64,000 bases of DNA from Isoetes taiwanensis (GCA_021234155.1 JAJEKV010000041.1:3708829-3772828), one strand, 5' to 3'; numbered from the stretch's first letter, positions 33,990 to 44,631 are shown. The notes: a model not told the origin generated them from the sequence alone. Numbers and translations are program-made.

Positions 33990-36581
33990 CGCTCAAGCTC
34001 CTCTTTGCAAAGGAACTCCATCGCTTCATGAGCAGGGCCTGGAGGCAAGAGAAGACCACATATCTTGAATCTATGACATTTTCATTGCCGCTCTCGACGA
34101 TCCACAGGGGCTGCAACCACCTTCCCCCGCAATCACTGGTTCGATGACGAATGTCGGGAGCTGAAACGATGGCTCCGCCAAGTGCTGGACCCCACCATTC
34201 GCCCGCAGGCCGTCCGTCAATACTGCTCCTTCCTCAAGACCAAGAAAGCCAGGTACCTTGCGGAGCACCAGCAACAGATGTTTGGTCTTCTAGACCGCCA
34301 CCCTAGGGCCTTCTGGAGAAAGGTCTTGAGTAAGCCCTCGCATGACCCACGGGAAATATTACCCGGGAACAATGGATGAGATACTTGCGGCAGTATGTAT
34401 GACCCAATGGGAAGCCGGGCACCGTACCTCCATGAGCAGGCCTAGCACCGGGTCATTAATGAAGGGGATGTCATAATGGGCCTGCAGCCCTGCAACGCTA
34501 ACGGGAAGGCGTGATTTGGATGGTATCGCGGTGAGCTTCTCAAGTGGGCGGGCCCCAATGGTGCTTCGGTTCTCCGCGGCACTCTTCAACGGGGGCATTG
34601 CAAGAAGGTTTCCCCCGCACTTGACTACCCGGTAGAGTTGTGCCCATATATACAAAGCGGGGGACCCCCACAACCCGGCCAACTATCGTTACCATTATGG
34701 TCGGTTCTGTCTTTGCCAAGTTGCTTGCCGGGGGATTCTTGAGCGGCGATTGACACTTTAGGCGAGGGATGGAGAAGTGCGGGCTCTCCACCTTGAGCGA
34801 GGCTTCCGCCCAGGCATTCTACTATTGACCATATCTTCACTCTGCGAACACTCATAGAGGATAGCCTAATCGGCCTTGAGAATGCATCTTTGTTGCTTTG
34901 TGGATTTCGCCAAAGGCTTTTGACCACGGTGCCTCGGGATAAGTTGTGGGACCAGTTGAGACGACTAGGGACCCCGTCGACTTGCGAAATGCTATATCTA
35001 CATACTATCTGAGGCTTGCTCCGGTCGTCTCACACCGCTCGGGGAGCCCGTTGTTAGTAGCATTGGGGTGCGCCCGGGGCTGCCCTCTATCCCCGCACGC
35101 TCTTCGGCTTGTACATTGACCAGCTAGAAGAATGGCTAGGCGAGCACCTGGGAGGCTTCGGTTGATGCACCACATAATCCGACAACTCATATATGCCGAT
35201 GATGTTGACACGCCGCATATACCCCGAGGAGGACATGCAACGCCACCTAGATGCTTTGGACACTTTACGCCAATTCAGCGACATGAGAGTTAACTTGGCC
35301 AAGACAAGGGTGTCTTCTGGTCCCATCATCCCAAGACCCACGCCTTCCCTCATTCACTTACCAAAAGGGTAGTGGAGGTGGCTCGGTCTTATAGGTATTT
35401 GGGCATTGAGTTTTCTACTACCACACACCGGGATGCATCCATCGGTTACGGGTCATTGCGGTGGGAAAGCCACAGATGCAATGCAAAACAACGATCCAAG
35501 GCGTAGTATGCATGGGGTCACCGGGCACACTTGTTCGAGGGCCTTGGTTGAACCGGTCCTCCTCTATGGGGCGAACTGTGGGGGCGGTGATATCCCTCAC
35601 CACTTGGAACGATCTAGAGCAGTGCACGGAAGGCCTTCTTGGCCCTGCACTCGGGAGTGAAATCCACGGTCCCCATATCGGATCTTGCTCCGTGAGACAG
35701 GCTTCCTTCCATTCTGAGGGCGTACCGAACGTCACATTATTTACTTCCGAGGAAGGTGGTGGCTATGGATGAAGCCCGGCTGCCCAACCTTGCTTTGGCG
35801 ATGGCGATGGGCCCGGCGACTCAAAGCTTCTTTGGAAAGACAAGCAAGCCCGGTGGTTCTCGCTATGGAATGTGCGCAGGCACAAAGATGTGGACCGGTG
35901 CATACACCGAAGGAACGCTGCGCCTTGAAGCGTGCTTGGATGCTTGCTTCATGGCCAAGCTTTGGGATGCAGAGGCCCCTGTCACATGTCAAGGTGGCAA
36001 ATTATCGACAAACAGGTTAATCCCATGCTCACGAGGGGCCCACACCACTACTACGCACCCATCTACCCATGAAAAAGCGGAGGGTGATTGCTTCCATTCG
36101 CCGACAGTGCACACCACCTCCGCGTGAGACAGGGAGATGGATTTGGGAGCCGCGTGAGGACGAGAGTCCGCTCGCTTTGTCAACGAGGCCCATTGAGGAT
36201 GAAAGTCACGCCCTCTAGGCCCCCGTCCATTTCGAGCATATCCCGGCTCGGATGCTTGGTTAGTTGTGCCCCATCGCCTTGCATGAGCTAACGAGCACGG
36301 ACCTCGTAGGCTTGTTGGGATCGTACCTCCTGGAGGTAATGGATAATGCCAACTTCGGTTATGCCCCCGTCCGACATTAACCTCGGTTGTACTTGTGATT
36401 ATGTATATAATCGTGTAGTATGTCAAATCCTTATTGCTACTAAGGTTTTTCCCAAAAACCCTTCTGTGGGGGTTTTAATCCCGGTAGTAATACGCTGCTT
36501 GCTCTCTCTTTGTACTTGGGTCCCATAGGCCAGTTGGTCTCCGTGGACGATAAAATCATATTCTATTCTATTCTATTCTAT
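33990..36581 (+). mobile_element. Non-L1 LINE, 5'-truncated and heavily mutated
   Basis: Plus-strand frames, broken many times, read WFDDECRELKRWLRQVL and RHPRAFWRKVL (linker before the RT), DPHNPANYRYHYG, STIDHIFTLRTLIEDS, LLLCGFRQRLLTTVPRDKLW (motif A region), a degraded RQG block (RPG near 35,070), LFGLYIDQLEEWL and LIYADDVD (YADD, about 35,190-35,215), then YRYLGIEFS. C-terminal pieces (KAFLALHSGVKS, HHLRVRQGDGF) precede a 3' UTR with the hairpin module (36,433-36,491), GTCTCCGTGGACG and a TTCTA-repeat tail. It differs from the L1 copies in sequence and tail. It directly abuts the Copia LTR. Confidence 0.8.
36433..36581 (+). repeat. LINE 3' hairpin and TTCTA tail
   Basis: Hairpin ends ATTGCTAC/GTAGTAAT, then TTGGGTCCCATAGGCCAGTTGG and about four TTCTA units (36,561-36,581). 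It acts as the 3' end recognised by the element's reverse transcriptase (inference from LINE biology). Confidence 0.75.
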
Positions 36582-37083
36582 TGAAAGAAGTAAGGTAACA
36601 CAAACAATTGATCTATGAACTTAGAATATCTCAATAAGAGCAACTTATACCAATGACAATGAATGTGAAATCAATAAATAAACATGTTCATTGTGTAAAC
36701 CTCGACAACTCAAGCCTGTTCCCCTGAACATCTATTTCGTCTGTGTCCACCTGTGTAAACTTCTTCTTGATTTATTCAGCATGGATCCGGCCGCTTTGGC
36801 CAGATCCTACCGCTTAGGGAATAGCTGGATCGATCTCCATTGTTACAGGAAGTTTCTATAATTCGAATGCGAACTTGGCTCCAAAATAATTCATGTGGCC
36901 GTCCAACCCTAATGTAAATATATTTACCTTGTAAAACCATGGAACCATTGCACCATTATAATAACTCATGCAACCTTAGAATATGGCTTATGGCATCACT
37001 TATTTCCAACTGCTTTTAGTTGTTCTTCTGCTCCCTGTGCCCTGAACTGTGCTCAATGAATGAATTAGCATGAATTTCCTTCA
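36582..37083 (-). repeat. Copia 3' LTR
   Basis: 502 bp, TG...CA on the minus strand (TGAAGG...CTTTCA). It lacks the 29 bp after GAAAGAAGTA that are present in the other LTR. Confidence 0.92.
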
Positions 37084-37397
37084 TTTTCCCCTTTCATGCT
37101 AACTTCATTTCTGTCATCTGAATCTTGAATTCCCAATTGGTTCTTGAATTTCTGAAACTTAATTTCTGAGAGGCCTTTAGTTAATATGTCTGCAACTTGT
37201 TCATGTGTAAAGATATATTCAACTGTCACCACACCTTTTGCAACCAGTTCCCTAATAAAATGAACATGCAGTTCAACATGCTTGGTCCTTTGATGCAACA
37301 CTGGATTCTTTGTAATTGCAATACAGCTCATACTATCAGAATAAAGTGTTGTAGGCAACTTCTGAAATACCTTTAGTTCATTGAGTAATCATCTAAC
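37065..37397 (-). pseudogene. Copia RNase H C-terminus
   Basis: The frame reads TLYSDSMSCIAITKNPVLHQ, RTKHVELHVHFIRE and HEQVADILTKGLS, the standard end of Copia pol. It is separated from the upstream RNase H by two TGA stops at about 37,395-37,403, where the family normally has Trp codons. The last codons overlap the LTR start. Confidence 0.85.
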
Positions 37398-37829
37398 TCA
37401 AGCAATTTCCTTTGCAGCAAGTGTAACAGCATTATACTCTGCTTCAGCTGTTGACATGGCAACACATGACTGCTTTTTGCTTTTCCATGTGATGGCAGCT
37501 CCTCCTAGCATCAAACAAAATCCAGAAGTTGACTTTCTTGTGTCAATATCACTGGCCCAATCAGCATCGGCATATCCCTTTAGTACTAAATCATTATTGT
37601 TAAAAATCAGACCCTGGTTTTGTGTATACTTCAGATATCTCAAAACTCTTTTTGGTATTGTCCAATGTTGCTTGCCTGGATTACTACTAAATCTGCTAAG
37701 CAAATTGACTGTGAATGCTATTTCAGGTCTTGTACAATTCGATATGTACAGCAAACACCCTATTAATTCCATATATGGAACCTTTTCCATTTCTATTTGT
37801 CTCCTCTTGAGTTTTTGGACTGTGATCAC
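37398..37829 (-). pseudogene. Copia RNase H N-terminal part
   Basis: It carries YMELIGCLLYISNCTRPEIA, VLRYLKYTQNQGL, GYADADWASDIDTRKSTSG and CVAMSTAEAEYNAVTLAAKE, hallmark Copia RNase H motifs with catalytic D and E residues. A one-base shift links it to the RT frame near 37,820. Confidence 0.9.
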
Positions 37830-39093
37830 TGGATAGTCTCAGACCTTGAACAATTGGAGTCCTAGCAATGTTACAGTCCAGCATATTAAACCTTTTAAGC
37901 ATGCTTGATATATTGCTTTTTTGAGAAATTTTCAGAGTGCTTTCTCCTCTATTCCTTGATATCTCCATGCCTAAGAATTTCTTGATCTCCCCTAGATCCG
38001 TCATTTTGAATTTGCTGGTAAGAATCTGTTTGCAGTGATCTAGTATTTCGATGTTGCTTAGTACTAGAATGTTATCATCAACATATAAAGCCAGTATACA
38101 AAACCGGTCTCCCTTATTGAGTATATACAAATTCCCATCATTCAAAAACTTTGTGAAGCCATGTTCCAGAAGATATTTATCTATACATTGATACCACATT
38201 CTGGGAGACTGTTTGAGACCATACACAGCACAATTGAGTTTCCATACCATGCCTTCCACTGGAACTTCAAATCCTGGTGCTTGTTTCATGTAGACATCAT
38301 CATTCAACTCTGCATGCAAAAATGTTGTGCTTACATCCATGTGATGTATGTCCAAATTATGTGCATTAGCAAATGCCATGAGAATTCTAATACTTGTTAA
38401 CTTTACTATGGGAGAAAATGTCTCCTCATAATCTATCCCTTTCCTTTGGGTAAATCCCTGTGCCACCAGCCTTGCCTTGAATTTTTCTTCACCATTAATG
38501 CCTCTTTTGATTTTGTACAGCCATTTGCTGCCTACAACATTTTTCTTTTCAGGGTTTTTGACAACTTCATAAGTCTGAGTTCTTTTGAATGCTGAAAGTT
38601 CCTCCATCATAGCATTTTTCCATTGTTCTGCATGCTCAGAGTTCATTGCTTCCTCATAGGACTGTGGTATGTCAGGGTCCAGAATTGCCATGATTTGGTG
38701 AATGTCTAAATCTTCTTTATGTAGCCTTCTGCTTCTGCCATGATCCATTCTGCCATACATATCAGAATTTATTTCCATTGTCTCCATTGTCTTCCTTAGT
38801 TTTTCTATTTCTGTCTTTCTTTTCCTTTTATCCTGGTGAACCTCTGCATTATCAGTGTTATCTGGCTGATCAACATATGTGTTGTCTTCCTTTGGAATTG
38901 ATTGCTCGATTTCTGCCTCAGCACCATCATGGTCTGCATTTGTTGGCCTTGTATTATTCTGAAATTTAGTTGCCTGCTCATTATCATCATCAAAATTATC
39001 CAAGCTATTTGACTTGAGTATATCATCACTTGAATAATTGATATCTTTGCTTAAGGATGGCTGTTGCATCTTAAGTCTGTTTTTATAGACCAT
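37723..39093 (-). CDS. Copia reverse transcriptase frame
   Basis: 456 codons. An acidic hinge (SSDDILKSNSLDNFDDDNEQ) is followed by the RVT_2 domain: EQWKNAMMEELSAFKR, VGSKWLYKIKRG, KARLVAQGFTQRKGIDYEE, MDVSTTFLHAELNDDVYMKQ, VYGLKQSPRMWYQ and the catalytic LALYVDDN (YVDD), then KFKMTDLGEIKKFLGMEI. The enzyme copies element RNA into DNA. The frame is open throughout but detached from the integrase by a one-base shift near 39,095. Confidence 0.92.
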   Translation of the reverse strand: MVYKNRLKMQQPSLSKDINYSSDDILKSNSLDNFDDDNEQATKFQNNTRPTNADHDGAEAEIEQSIPKEDNTYVDQPDNTDNAEVHQDKRKRKTEIEKLRKTMETMEINSDMYGRMDHGRSRRLHKEDLDIHQIMAILDPDIPQSYEEAMNSEHAEQWKNAMMEELSAFKRTQTYEVVKNPEKKNVVGSKWLYKIKRGINGEEKFKARLVAQGFTQRKGIDYEETFSPIVKLTSIRILMAFANAHNLDIHHMDVSTTFLHAELNDDVYMKQAPGFEVPVEGMVWKLNCAVYGLKQSPRMWYQCIDKYLLEHGFTKFLNDGNLYILNKGDRFCILALYVDDNILVLSNIEILDHCKQILTSKFKMTDLGEIKKFLGMEISRNRGESTLKISQKSNISSMLKRFNMLDCNIARTPIVQGLRLSSDHSPKTQEETNRNGKGSIYGINRVFAVHIELYKT

Positions 39094-39899
39094 ATTCTCA
39101 CGAATACCACATCTCTGCTAATAATAATTTGCTTGTTCTCAGGGTCATACATTCTATAGCCCTTTGCTTGTTCATCAAACCCCCAAAAGTAGCATTTGAT
39201 AGCTCTATTATCTAGCTTCTTCCTTAATTCCTTAGGAATATGTGCGTATCCTAGGCATCCATAGGTTTTGAACAGTTCATAAGATGGCATATTTCCATTC
39301 CACATTCCTTCAGGTGTTTTTCCTTGAATACTTACAGATGGCAGTTTATTTTGCAAAAGTACAACTGTTTTAACTGTTTCTTCCCACAAAAAATTAGGCA
39401 TACCTGATTGCTTGAGCATGGATCGAACTGCATTGAGGATGGTCCTGTTCTTCCTTTCTGCTATGCCATTTTCCTGAGGGGTAAATCTGCAAGTCAATTG
39501 TCTTCTGATTCCATGTTCCCTGCAATGATTGTTAAATGCTCCTGATAAAAATTCCCCACCTCTGTCAGATCTAACACATTTAATCATTTTTCCAGTTTGT
39601 CTTTCTACTTCTTGTTCAAATAGCTTATATGCTGAGAATGCCTGATCCTTATGCCTTAACAGATAACATTTGGTTTTTCTTGAGAAATCATCTATGAATG
39701 TAATAAAATACTTCTTCTCAGTCAAACCTGTAACATTTATGGGGCCACATAGATCAGTGTGTATTAGTTCTAGAATTTCTTTAGCCCTCTTGTTTGATTT
39801 AACAAATTTCAGTCTGGTGTGTTTGCCCAGCATGCACCCTTCACAAATAAATTCATTTTCTTCTTGTTCTTCTGCCGCAATCATGTTATGCTTGGCCAT
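39051..39899 (-). CDS. Copia integrase frame
   Basis: 282 codons. The zinc-binding part (CEGCMLGKHTRLKF) is followed by the catalytic core: ELIHTDLCGPINV (first D), FITFIDDFSRKTKCYLL, CVRSDRGGEFLS (second D), PQENGIAERKNRT (E) and YGCLGYAHIPKE. It inserts element DNA into the genome. The N-terminal zinc His residues are cut off by the LINE-tail insertion. An adjacent 30-bp duplication (CATGTATTTGAGATTGTTTATA twice, 39,898-39,950) marks the disturbed junction. Confidence 0.9.
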   Translation of the reverse strand: MAKHNMIAAEEQEENEFICEGCMLGKHTRLKFVKSNKRAKEILELIHTDLCGPINVTGLTEKKYFITFIDDFSRKTKCYLLRHKDQAFSAYKLFEQEVERQTGKMIKCVRSDRGGEFLSGAFNNHCREHGIRRQLTCRFTPQENGIAERKNRTILNAVRSMLKQSGMPNFLWEETVKTVVLLQNKLPSVSIQGKTPEGMWNGNMPSYELFKTYGCLGYAHIPKELRKKLDNRAIKCYFWGFDEQAKGYRMYDPENKQIIISRDVVFVRIWSIKTDLRCNSHP

Positions 39900-39984
39900 G
39901 TATTTGAGATTGTTTATATTGGTGGCTATGTATTTGAGATTGTTTATACATGAGTGTATATATATTTGTTTTATATGTTGGAAC

Positions 39985-40150
39985 AGTTTGCCAGCAGGCT
40001 GATTGCTGCCACGGTTTTCCCTCGAAAACCCTTCGGGGCGGGGGTTTTTTAATCCGGGTAGTAATCCGCTTGCTGCGCTTTTATATTGGGTCCCATAGAC
40101 CGATTGGTCTCCGTGGACGATAAAAATACCTTCCTTCCTTCCTTCCTTTC
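39985..40150 (+). mobile_element. LINE 3' tail inserted in Copia pol
   Basis: The plus strand shows the hairpin module (40,002-40,065, ends ATTGCTGCC/GGGTAGTAAT), TTGGGTCCCATAGACCGATTGG, GTCTCCGTGGACG and a TTCC-repeat tail. It interrupts the Copia frame right after RRWHER. Only the last ~165 bp of the LINE were inserted. No clean target duplication is visible. Confidence 0.85.
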
Positions 40151-40618
40151 ATGCCATCTTCTAAATGTTGCAGCTGTCACAACATTAATTGAGCCATCAC
40201 ATCTTATATTATTGAGAGCAAATAGATTTCCCACTTGTTTTGCTAAAAATTTCAATGTATTATCCAAATAGATGTTACATTGAGTTTTCTCAAAGCATAC
40301 TTTATAACCGAGATCAACAAGTTGACTGATAGAGATCAGATTTCTAATAATTGAAGGAACACACAAAACATTTTTTAAGTCTACTGGTTTTCCCGATAGA
40401 TCAAAGATCTCAAGAATTCGAGCCACTTCAACTTTTTGCAAGTTGCCATCTCCCATTTGAACATAGCTGAATCCTTTGATTACTTTCTCCTTGAGTTTTT
40501 GAGATTCTTTAATCACTGATCTTTCAGCTCCTGAATCTAGAACAAGCATATCATCTTTAGAATCCAGATCTCTTATGGACAAAGATTTGCTAACATCAGA
40601 GTTTAGACATACCTCCAT
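40049..40618 (-). pseudogene. Copia protease and pre-integrase region
   Basis: The frame holds MLVLDSGAERSVIKES (protease DSGA active site), FSYVQMGDGNLQKV, VLCVPSIIRNLISISQLVD and VVTAATFRRWHER, then runs into the LINE tail. The preceding acidic linker (INIEEEEIEDEN) is in this frame and shifted by one base from gag. Confidence 0.85.
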
Positions 40619-40650
40619 ATTCTCGTCCTCAATTTCTTCTTCCTCAATGT

Positions 40651-41643
40651 TTATATTTTGGCCATGTTTACTGCAGGGTTTCTCCCTCTACCTCTCCCTC
40701 TAAAGCTTTGAGCTTTTCCCCTTGTAGAATTTCCTTTGAAAATATCAGTGCCTCGACCTCTTCCCCTATTCAAATCCTTTGGGCTTGAACAATTTACTGC
40801 CATGTGGCCAAATCCATTGCAATTATAGCATTTGCTTTCTTGTGTGCCCTTTGGACAATTGTTCTTTAAATGTCCGTACGGATTGCATATGTAACATGGC
40901 CCTAGTCTGTTTTTATCAGAATTTTTAGTTTTCCCTTTTCCAGCATAAAGAATTTCAGTGTGGTCTACATTACCACTAGTTAATGATTTTTGCTCCAATT
41001 CTGTCTTCACCATCAGCTCAGCATGATCTCTATTTTTTGCTACATTCCTTACCAATGTAGATAAATGTTCAAAATTAGAGAATGCTCTTGCTATGGTCAT
41101 TACCTGATAATCTTGAGTGATACTTGTGCCAGCTGCCTCCAAGTCTGCAACCAGATTATCTAGTTTCTGAAAGAACTCAGTAAGGTCATCATTATCATGG
41201 AACTTTAAGTTCCTTAACTCTCTATCCAGCACATCCAGCTGAGAGGATGTCTTATTTTCATATGTTTTTATCAAATAGTTCCAAATGCCCCTCGGGCTCA
41301 TTCCTCTGACCTTCAACAGAATGCTAGATCCTAACTTAACAGTAATGATACTCTTTGCTTCAATTACTTTGGCAACAGCATTATCATCACTACTGGTTAC
41401 CTCTATGGAACTAGATGTTCCCTTTCCCTTCGAGCTGGAACTTTCAGCAGTGACAATAACAGCCTCATTCTTGCTATTTGTTTCACTGACTTGTTCCTTT
41501 TCTTCATCATCTCCATTGACATATGTCCATAGGCCTTCAACTTCCAGTATTTCTTTAATTTTCTCTTTCCATACTTGAAATCCCCCTGTACCTTTGAAAA
41601 CTTCAACAGCACTTAGTAGAGAAGCACCTAGCCTAGTTGACAT
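40651..41643 (-). CDS. Copia gag
   Basis: 330 codons starting MSTRLGASLLSAVEVFKGTG just inside the primer site. It contains the UBN2-type gag core (SIILKV-like, RGMSPRGIWNYLIKTYENKT, QLDVLDRELRNLKFHD, DLEAAGTSITQDYQVM) and two CCHC zinc knuckles, CYICNPYGHLKNNC (residues ~250-263) and CYNCNGFGHMAVNC (~272-285), then an RG-rich tail. Gag forms the particle and binds element RNA. It ends AVNMAKI at a frameshift relative to protease; in most plant Copia elements both are one frame. Confidence 0.9.
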   Translation of the reverse strand: MSTRLGASLLSAVEVFKGTGGFQVWKEKIKEILEVEGLWTYVNGDDEEKEQVSETNSKNEAVIVTAESSSSKGKGTSSSIEVTSSDDNAVAKVIEAKSIITVKLGSSILLKVRGMSPRGIWNYLIKTYENKTSSQLDVLDRELRNLKFHDNDDLTEFFQKLDNLVADLEAAGTSITQDYQVMTIARAFSNFEHLSTLVRNVAKNRDHAELMVKTELEQKSLTSGNVDHTEILYAGKGKTKNSDKNRLGPCYICNPYGHLKNNCPKGTQESKCYNCNGFGHMAVNCSSPKDLNRGRGRGTDIFKGNSTRGKAQSFRGRGRGRNPAVNMAKI

Positions 41644-41649
41644 GTTCCT

Positions 41650-41663
41650 GCTCTGATACCAAA
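41650..41663 (-). promoter_or_regulatory. Copia primer binding site
   Basis: On the minus strand the LTR end CTTTCA is followed by TT and TGGTATCAGAGC, the complement of the initiator-Met tRNA 3' end. Confidence 0.92.
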
Positions 41664-42194
41664 TGAAAGAAGTAGGAATTTATGTATTATTGTAATGTCA
41701 ACTAGGTAACACAAACAATTGATCTATGAACTTAGAATATCTCAATAAGAGCAACTTATACCAATGACAATGAATGTGAAATCAATAAATAAACATGTTC
41801 ATTGTGTAAACCTCGACAGCCCAAGCCTGTTCCCCTGAACAGCTATTTCGTCTGTGTCCACCTGTGTAAACTTCTTCTTGATTTATTCAGCATGGATCCG
41901 ACCGCTTTGGCGAGATCCTACCGCTTAGGGAATAGCTGGATCGATCTCCATTGTTACAGGAAGTTTCTATAATTCGAATGCGAACTTGGCTCCAAAATAA
42001 TTCATGTGGCCGTCCAACCCTAATGTAAATATATTTACCTTGTAAAACCATGGAACCATTGCACCATTATAATAACTCATGCAACCTTAGAATATGGCTT
42101 ATGGCATCACTTATTTCCAACTGCTCCTAGTTGTTCTTCTGCTCCCGGTGCCCTGAACTGTGCTCAATGAATGAATTAGCATGAATTTCCTTCA
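41664..42194 (-). repeat. Copia 5' LTR
   Basis: 531 bp, TG...CA on the minus strand. It pairs with 36,582-37,083 with only a few substitutions plus the 29-bp indel. The element promoter should lie here. Confidence 0.92.
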
Positions 42195-43024
42195 TTCATC
42201 CGTAGAGACTGGAGAACTTGAGGCAATAATATATCAGACTGAGATAAAGAAGCAAGGGGCAAATACAGAGGCTGCCTGAGGAGGTTATAAAAAGGGTAGT
42301 GGGTTCGTTGCGGTCGGCAAAGGAGTTGCTATACCAGGCGGAGAAGGGCAAGAGGGGAGAGGAGGAACAGAGGGTGCTGAGATTGGGGTAGAAGGCCGAA
42401 CAACATGTGATACAACTGAGAGTCAGGATAATGGGTGGGGGACTCCGCGCACTGGAGGTAGCAGGAGAAACAAAAAAAATAACGAGGAAAAAGGACTCAG
42501 GTTACCAAATTTCTAAAACATGTGACCAAATTTGGCAGGATAGGAGCACCAGTTGATTGAAAAGAATGAGCATGACCAGTACTAAGAAATGCATGAGTGA
42601 CTGGATGACAATTGGTGCGTGGAGGGAGGGGTCTCTGGTGAATTGAATAAGCATAGGTGGATTACTGTCTGCCACCGCTGGAATCAAGACGAATTTAGAA
42701 TCCACTACATCTTTGACATCAAGGAAATCAAACCAAACCATGAAACCACATATCAATGGAAAACAAGTGTTGGAAATTGAACATAAACGCAACAGAATTG
42801 AAATACATAAATAATCCACATAGTTAAAAAGCTTCATGGCTATAGTTACAAGCATTGTCGAAACATTATTAGACATTACTATGGATTCAAAAAAATATCA
42901 TAGAAAAGATAAGGAACAACATAACACAAGAAGATATCATAAGAAGGACAAGAAACAACATTAGGCACAACAAACGTATTATTGGCATCCCTGGTATATT
43001 TGCTTATAAAACAACAATATTTTT
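42195..43024. other. Intergenic, nothing recognised
   Basis: A purine-rich segment at 42,200-42,490 is followed by AT-rich DNA. A 124-codon minus-strand frame at 42,502-42,876 has no family signature. Confidence 0.4.
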
Positions 43025-43376
43025 TCTATTTTGAAGGATCACATTAAATAATGATAAGGAGTAAAGTACAAGAAGAGCGATATAGGGGAACACTGGCCCG
43101 AGCGACCCCGTTCGAGCGAGCGCTCGAACCGCTCATAAGCCTATCTACGACTCAGGAAATGAACACGTCGTTACTGTCTACAATAAGGAGGGTCCTTTCC
43201 CAGATAGCCGCCTTGAACTGTTCTTTCCGAGAGGACGCCAGGTAGGAGAGGTATAATTTGTATCTCAACTGAGGGATCAATGCCCCAGGTTGCACCTCTT
43301 CATTTCTGAACACCTTCATACATCGCCGCTTCCATATGAGCCAGAGTAGCCAGGCCTTGCACAGATAAAACAACAA
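43025..43376 (-). mobile_element. 5'-truncated L1 3' end
   Basis: The minus strand encodes CKAWLLWLIWKRRCMKVF and LIPQLRYKLYLSYLASSR, the C-terminal end of L1 ORF2, matching AWLVWLIWKRRLWIF and FPRLRYKLF at 50.1-50.3 kb. The 3' UTR ends ATTTAATGTGATCCTTCAAAATA, like the L1 tail at 50,440. It contains a short palindrome, GTTCGAGCG-AG-CGCTCGAAC, near 43,109. Confidence 0.75.
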
Positions 43377-43739
43377 TATTGTTAAGGTTGTTAAACGGCT
43401 TCCTGCCTAATCTCATGGTCCAAATCAAAAGAAATACAAAGGTGAGCATATGTAACAAAGGAAGCAAGAAGCATGATCCATATGAAAAAAGAAAAATAAA
43501 AAAAGGGACTTAGTAAGATGGTTAATCTAGGGAGCTGAAACAAAACGACAGGGACGAGTGTAACCATGAAATCGGCTAACTTGAAAAAATAAAAAAGCAA
43601 ATAAAGAAAATAGACAATCCACCAAAAGGAAAATGTAACTACGACAAATATATATACTAGGTTAAAAGACCAATCTAGAGATGAAACAAATGGACAAAAA
43701 CTACTAGCCAAAAAAAAAAAAGTGACCCAAATGTAAACA

Positions 43740-44631
43740 ACAAGAAAAACATGAAACTGAAAAGCAGTCGAATTGGGCGGTCGGGGTTCTGACGGCGAAA
43801 CTTTGATCGATGATATCTCTCTTATCTGGTGTCAGATTTTGGCGTGCTTGGGCTCGTTGGAAAGCTTGCTCCGAGCTCTTTCCGGAGAGGTATAGCATCA
43901 GCTGTTTTGCATGTGGCTTGTTGACGCAAACAACTGATTTCCGGACTAGTTCGGATATCATGGCTCCTGCTAGACAGGCTGATGGGGGATCGATTGAACC
44001 TCATGGCTTGGGGCTGAAGCCAAGGGAGATGGCTAGGAGGAAGAATCCTTCAGTAAAGGGGAAGGGCGCGGGTCTCGGCACACATGAAGAGGCATGGGCT
44101 GTAGGAAGTGGCATGCAATTGGTGGCAGAGATGAGGGAGCTCTTGGAATCCCCTTCGGTTGAGAGGTATGTGGATTGCTCTTCCTCTCAATATAATTCTG
44201 AGACCCCAGTAGATTGTGTCTTGGAGACTCCGGTCTTGATTCCATCAAGCATGCCCCCTTTGGAAACTGGATCTGTGATGCCCTCTTCCCCTGTGCTTGG
44301 GAAGGGATCACTTGCTGGTGATACGCCCTCTTCTAGGGTGCATGTAGCTGATGTGCCTCCTGGGGTGCCCCTGGATACCTCTCAGGGTGCCAGGGCAGCA
44401 GCCCCAACTCCTGTGCGCCCGGCCTGGCAGAGCAATGACACTGTTGCTCGCATCACTCGGCCGGGGTTTTCAGATTGGATCAAGCGCAAGGCTCCAGAGT
44501 GTAGGACTGCCCGTGTTCAAGAGGCTCTGAAATTTGTGGAGGATCATCACTCTGTTGACCTGCAGGCAGCTCTTCCAGAGACTCTATGGATAGATATTGA
44601 TCATACCAGGCATGTTCAGACCATTGATCAT
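43740..44631 (+). mobile_element. L1 5' region, first copy
   Basis: 5' leader and ORF1 start of the L1 that continues after the inserted ISTL piece. Its last base shared with the second copy is 44,627 (ACCATTGA), followed by TCAT filler. The 43,896-44,627 segment is repeated at 44,851 to about 45,577. Confidence 0.8.

Larger units (their letters stand above)
36582..42194 (-). mobile_element. Ty1/Copia retrotransposon, nearly full length
   Basis: The minus strand gives the order 5' LTR (41,664-42,194), primer site, gag, protease, integrase, reverse transcriptase, RNase H, polypurine tract (37,084-37,096) and 3' LTR (36,582-37,083), the Copia order with integrase before RT. The LTRs are TG...CA, 531 and 502 bp, and nearly identical except a 29-bp deletion in the 3' LTR, so insertion is fairly recent. 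A LINE tail (about 39,985-40,150) interrupts the pre-integrase region. Single-base shifts separate gag/PR, IN/RT and RT/RH. No clear 5-bp target duplication is seen (TCTAT versus TTCAT). Confidence 0.93.
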
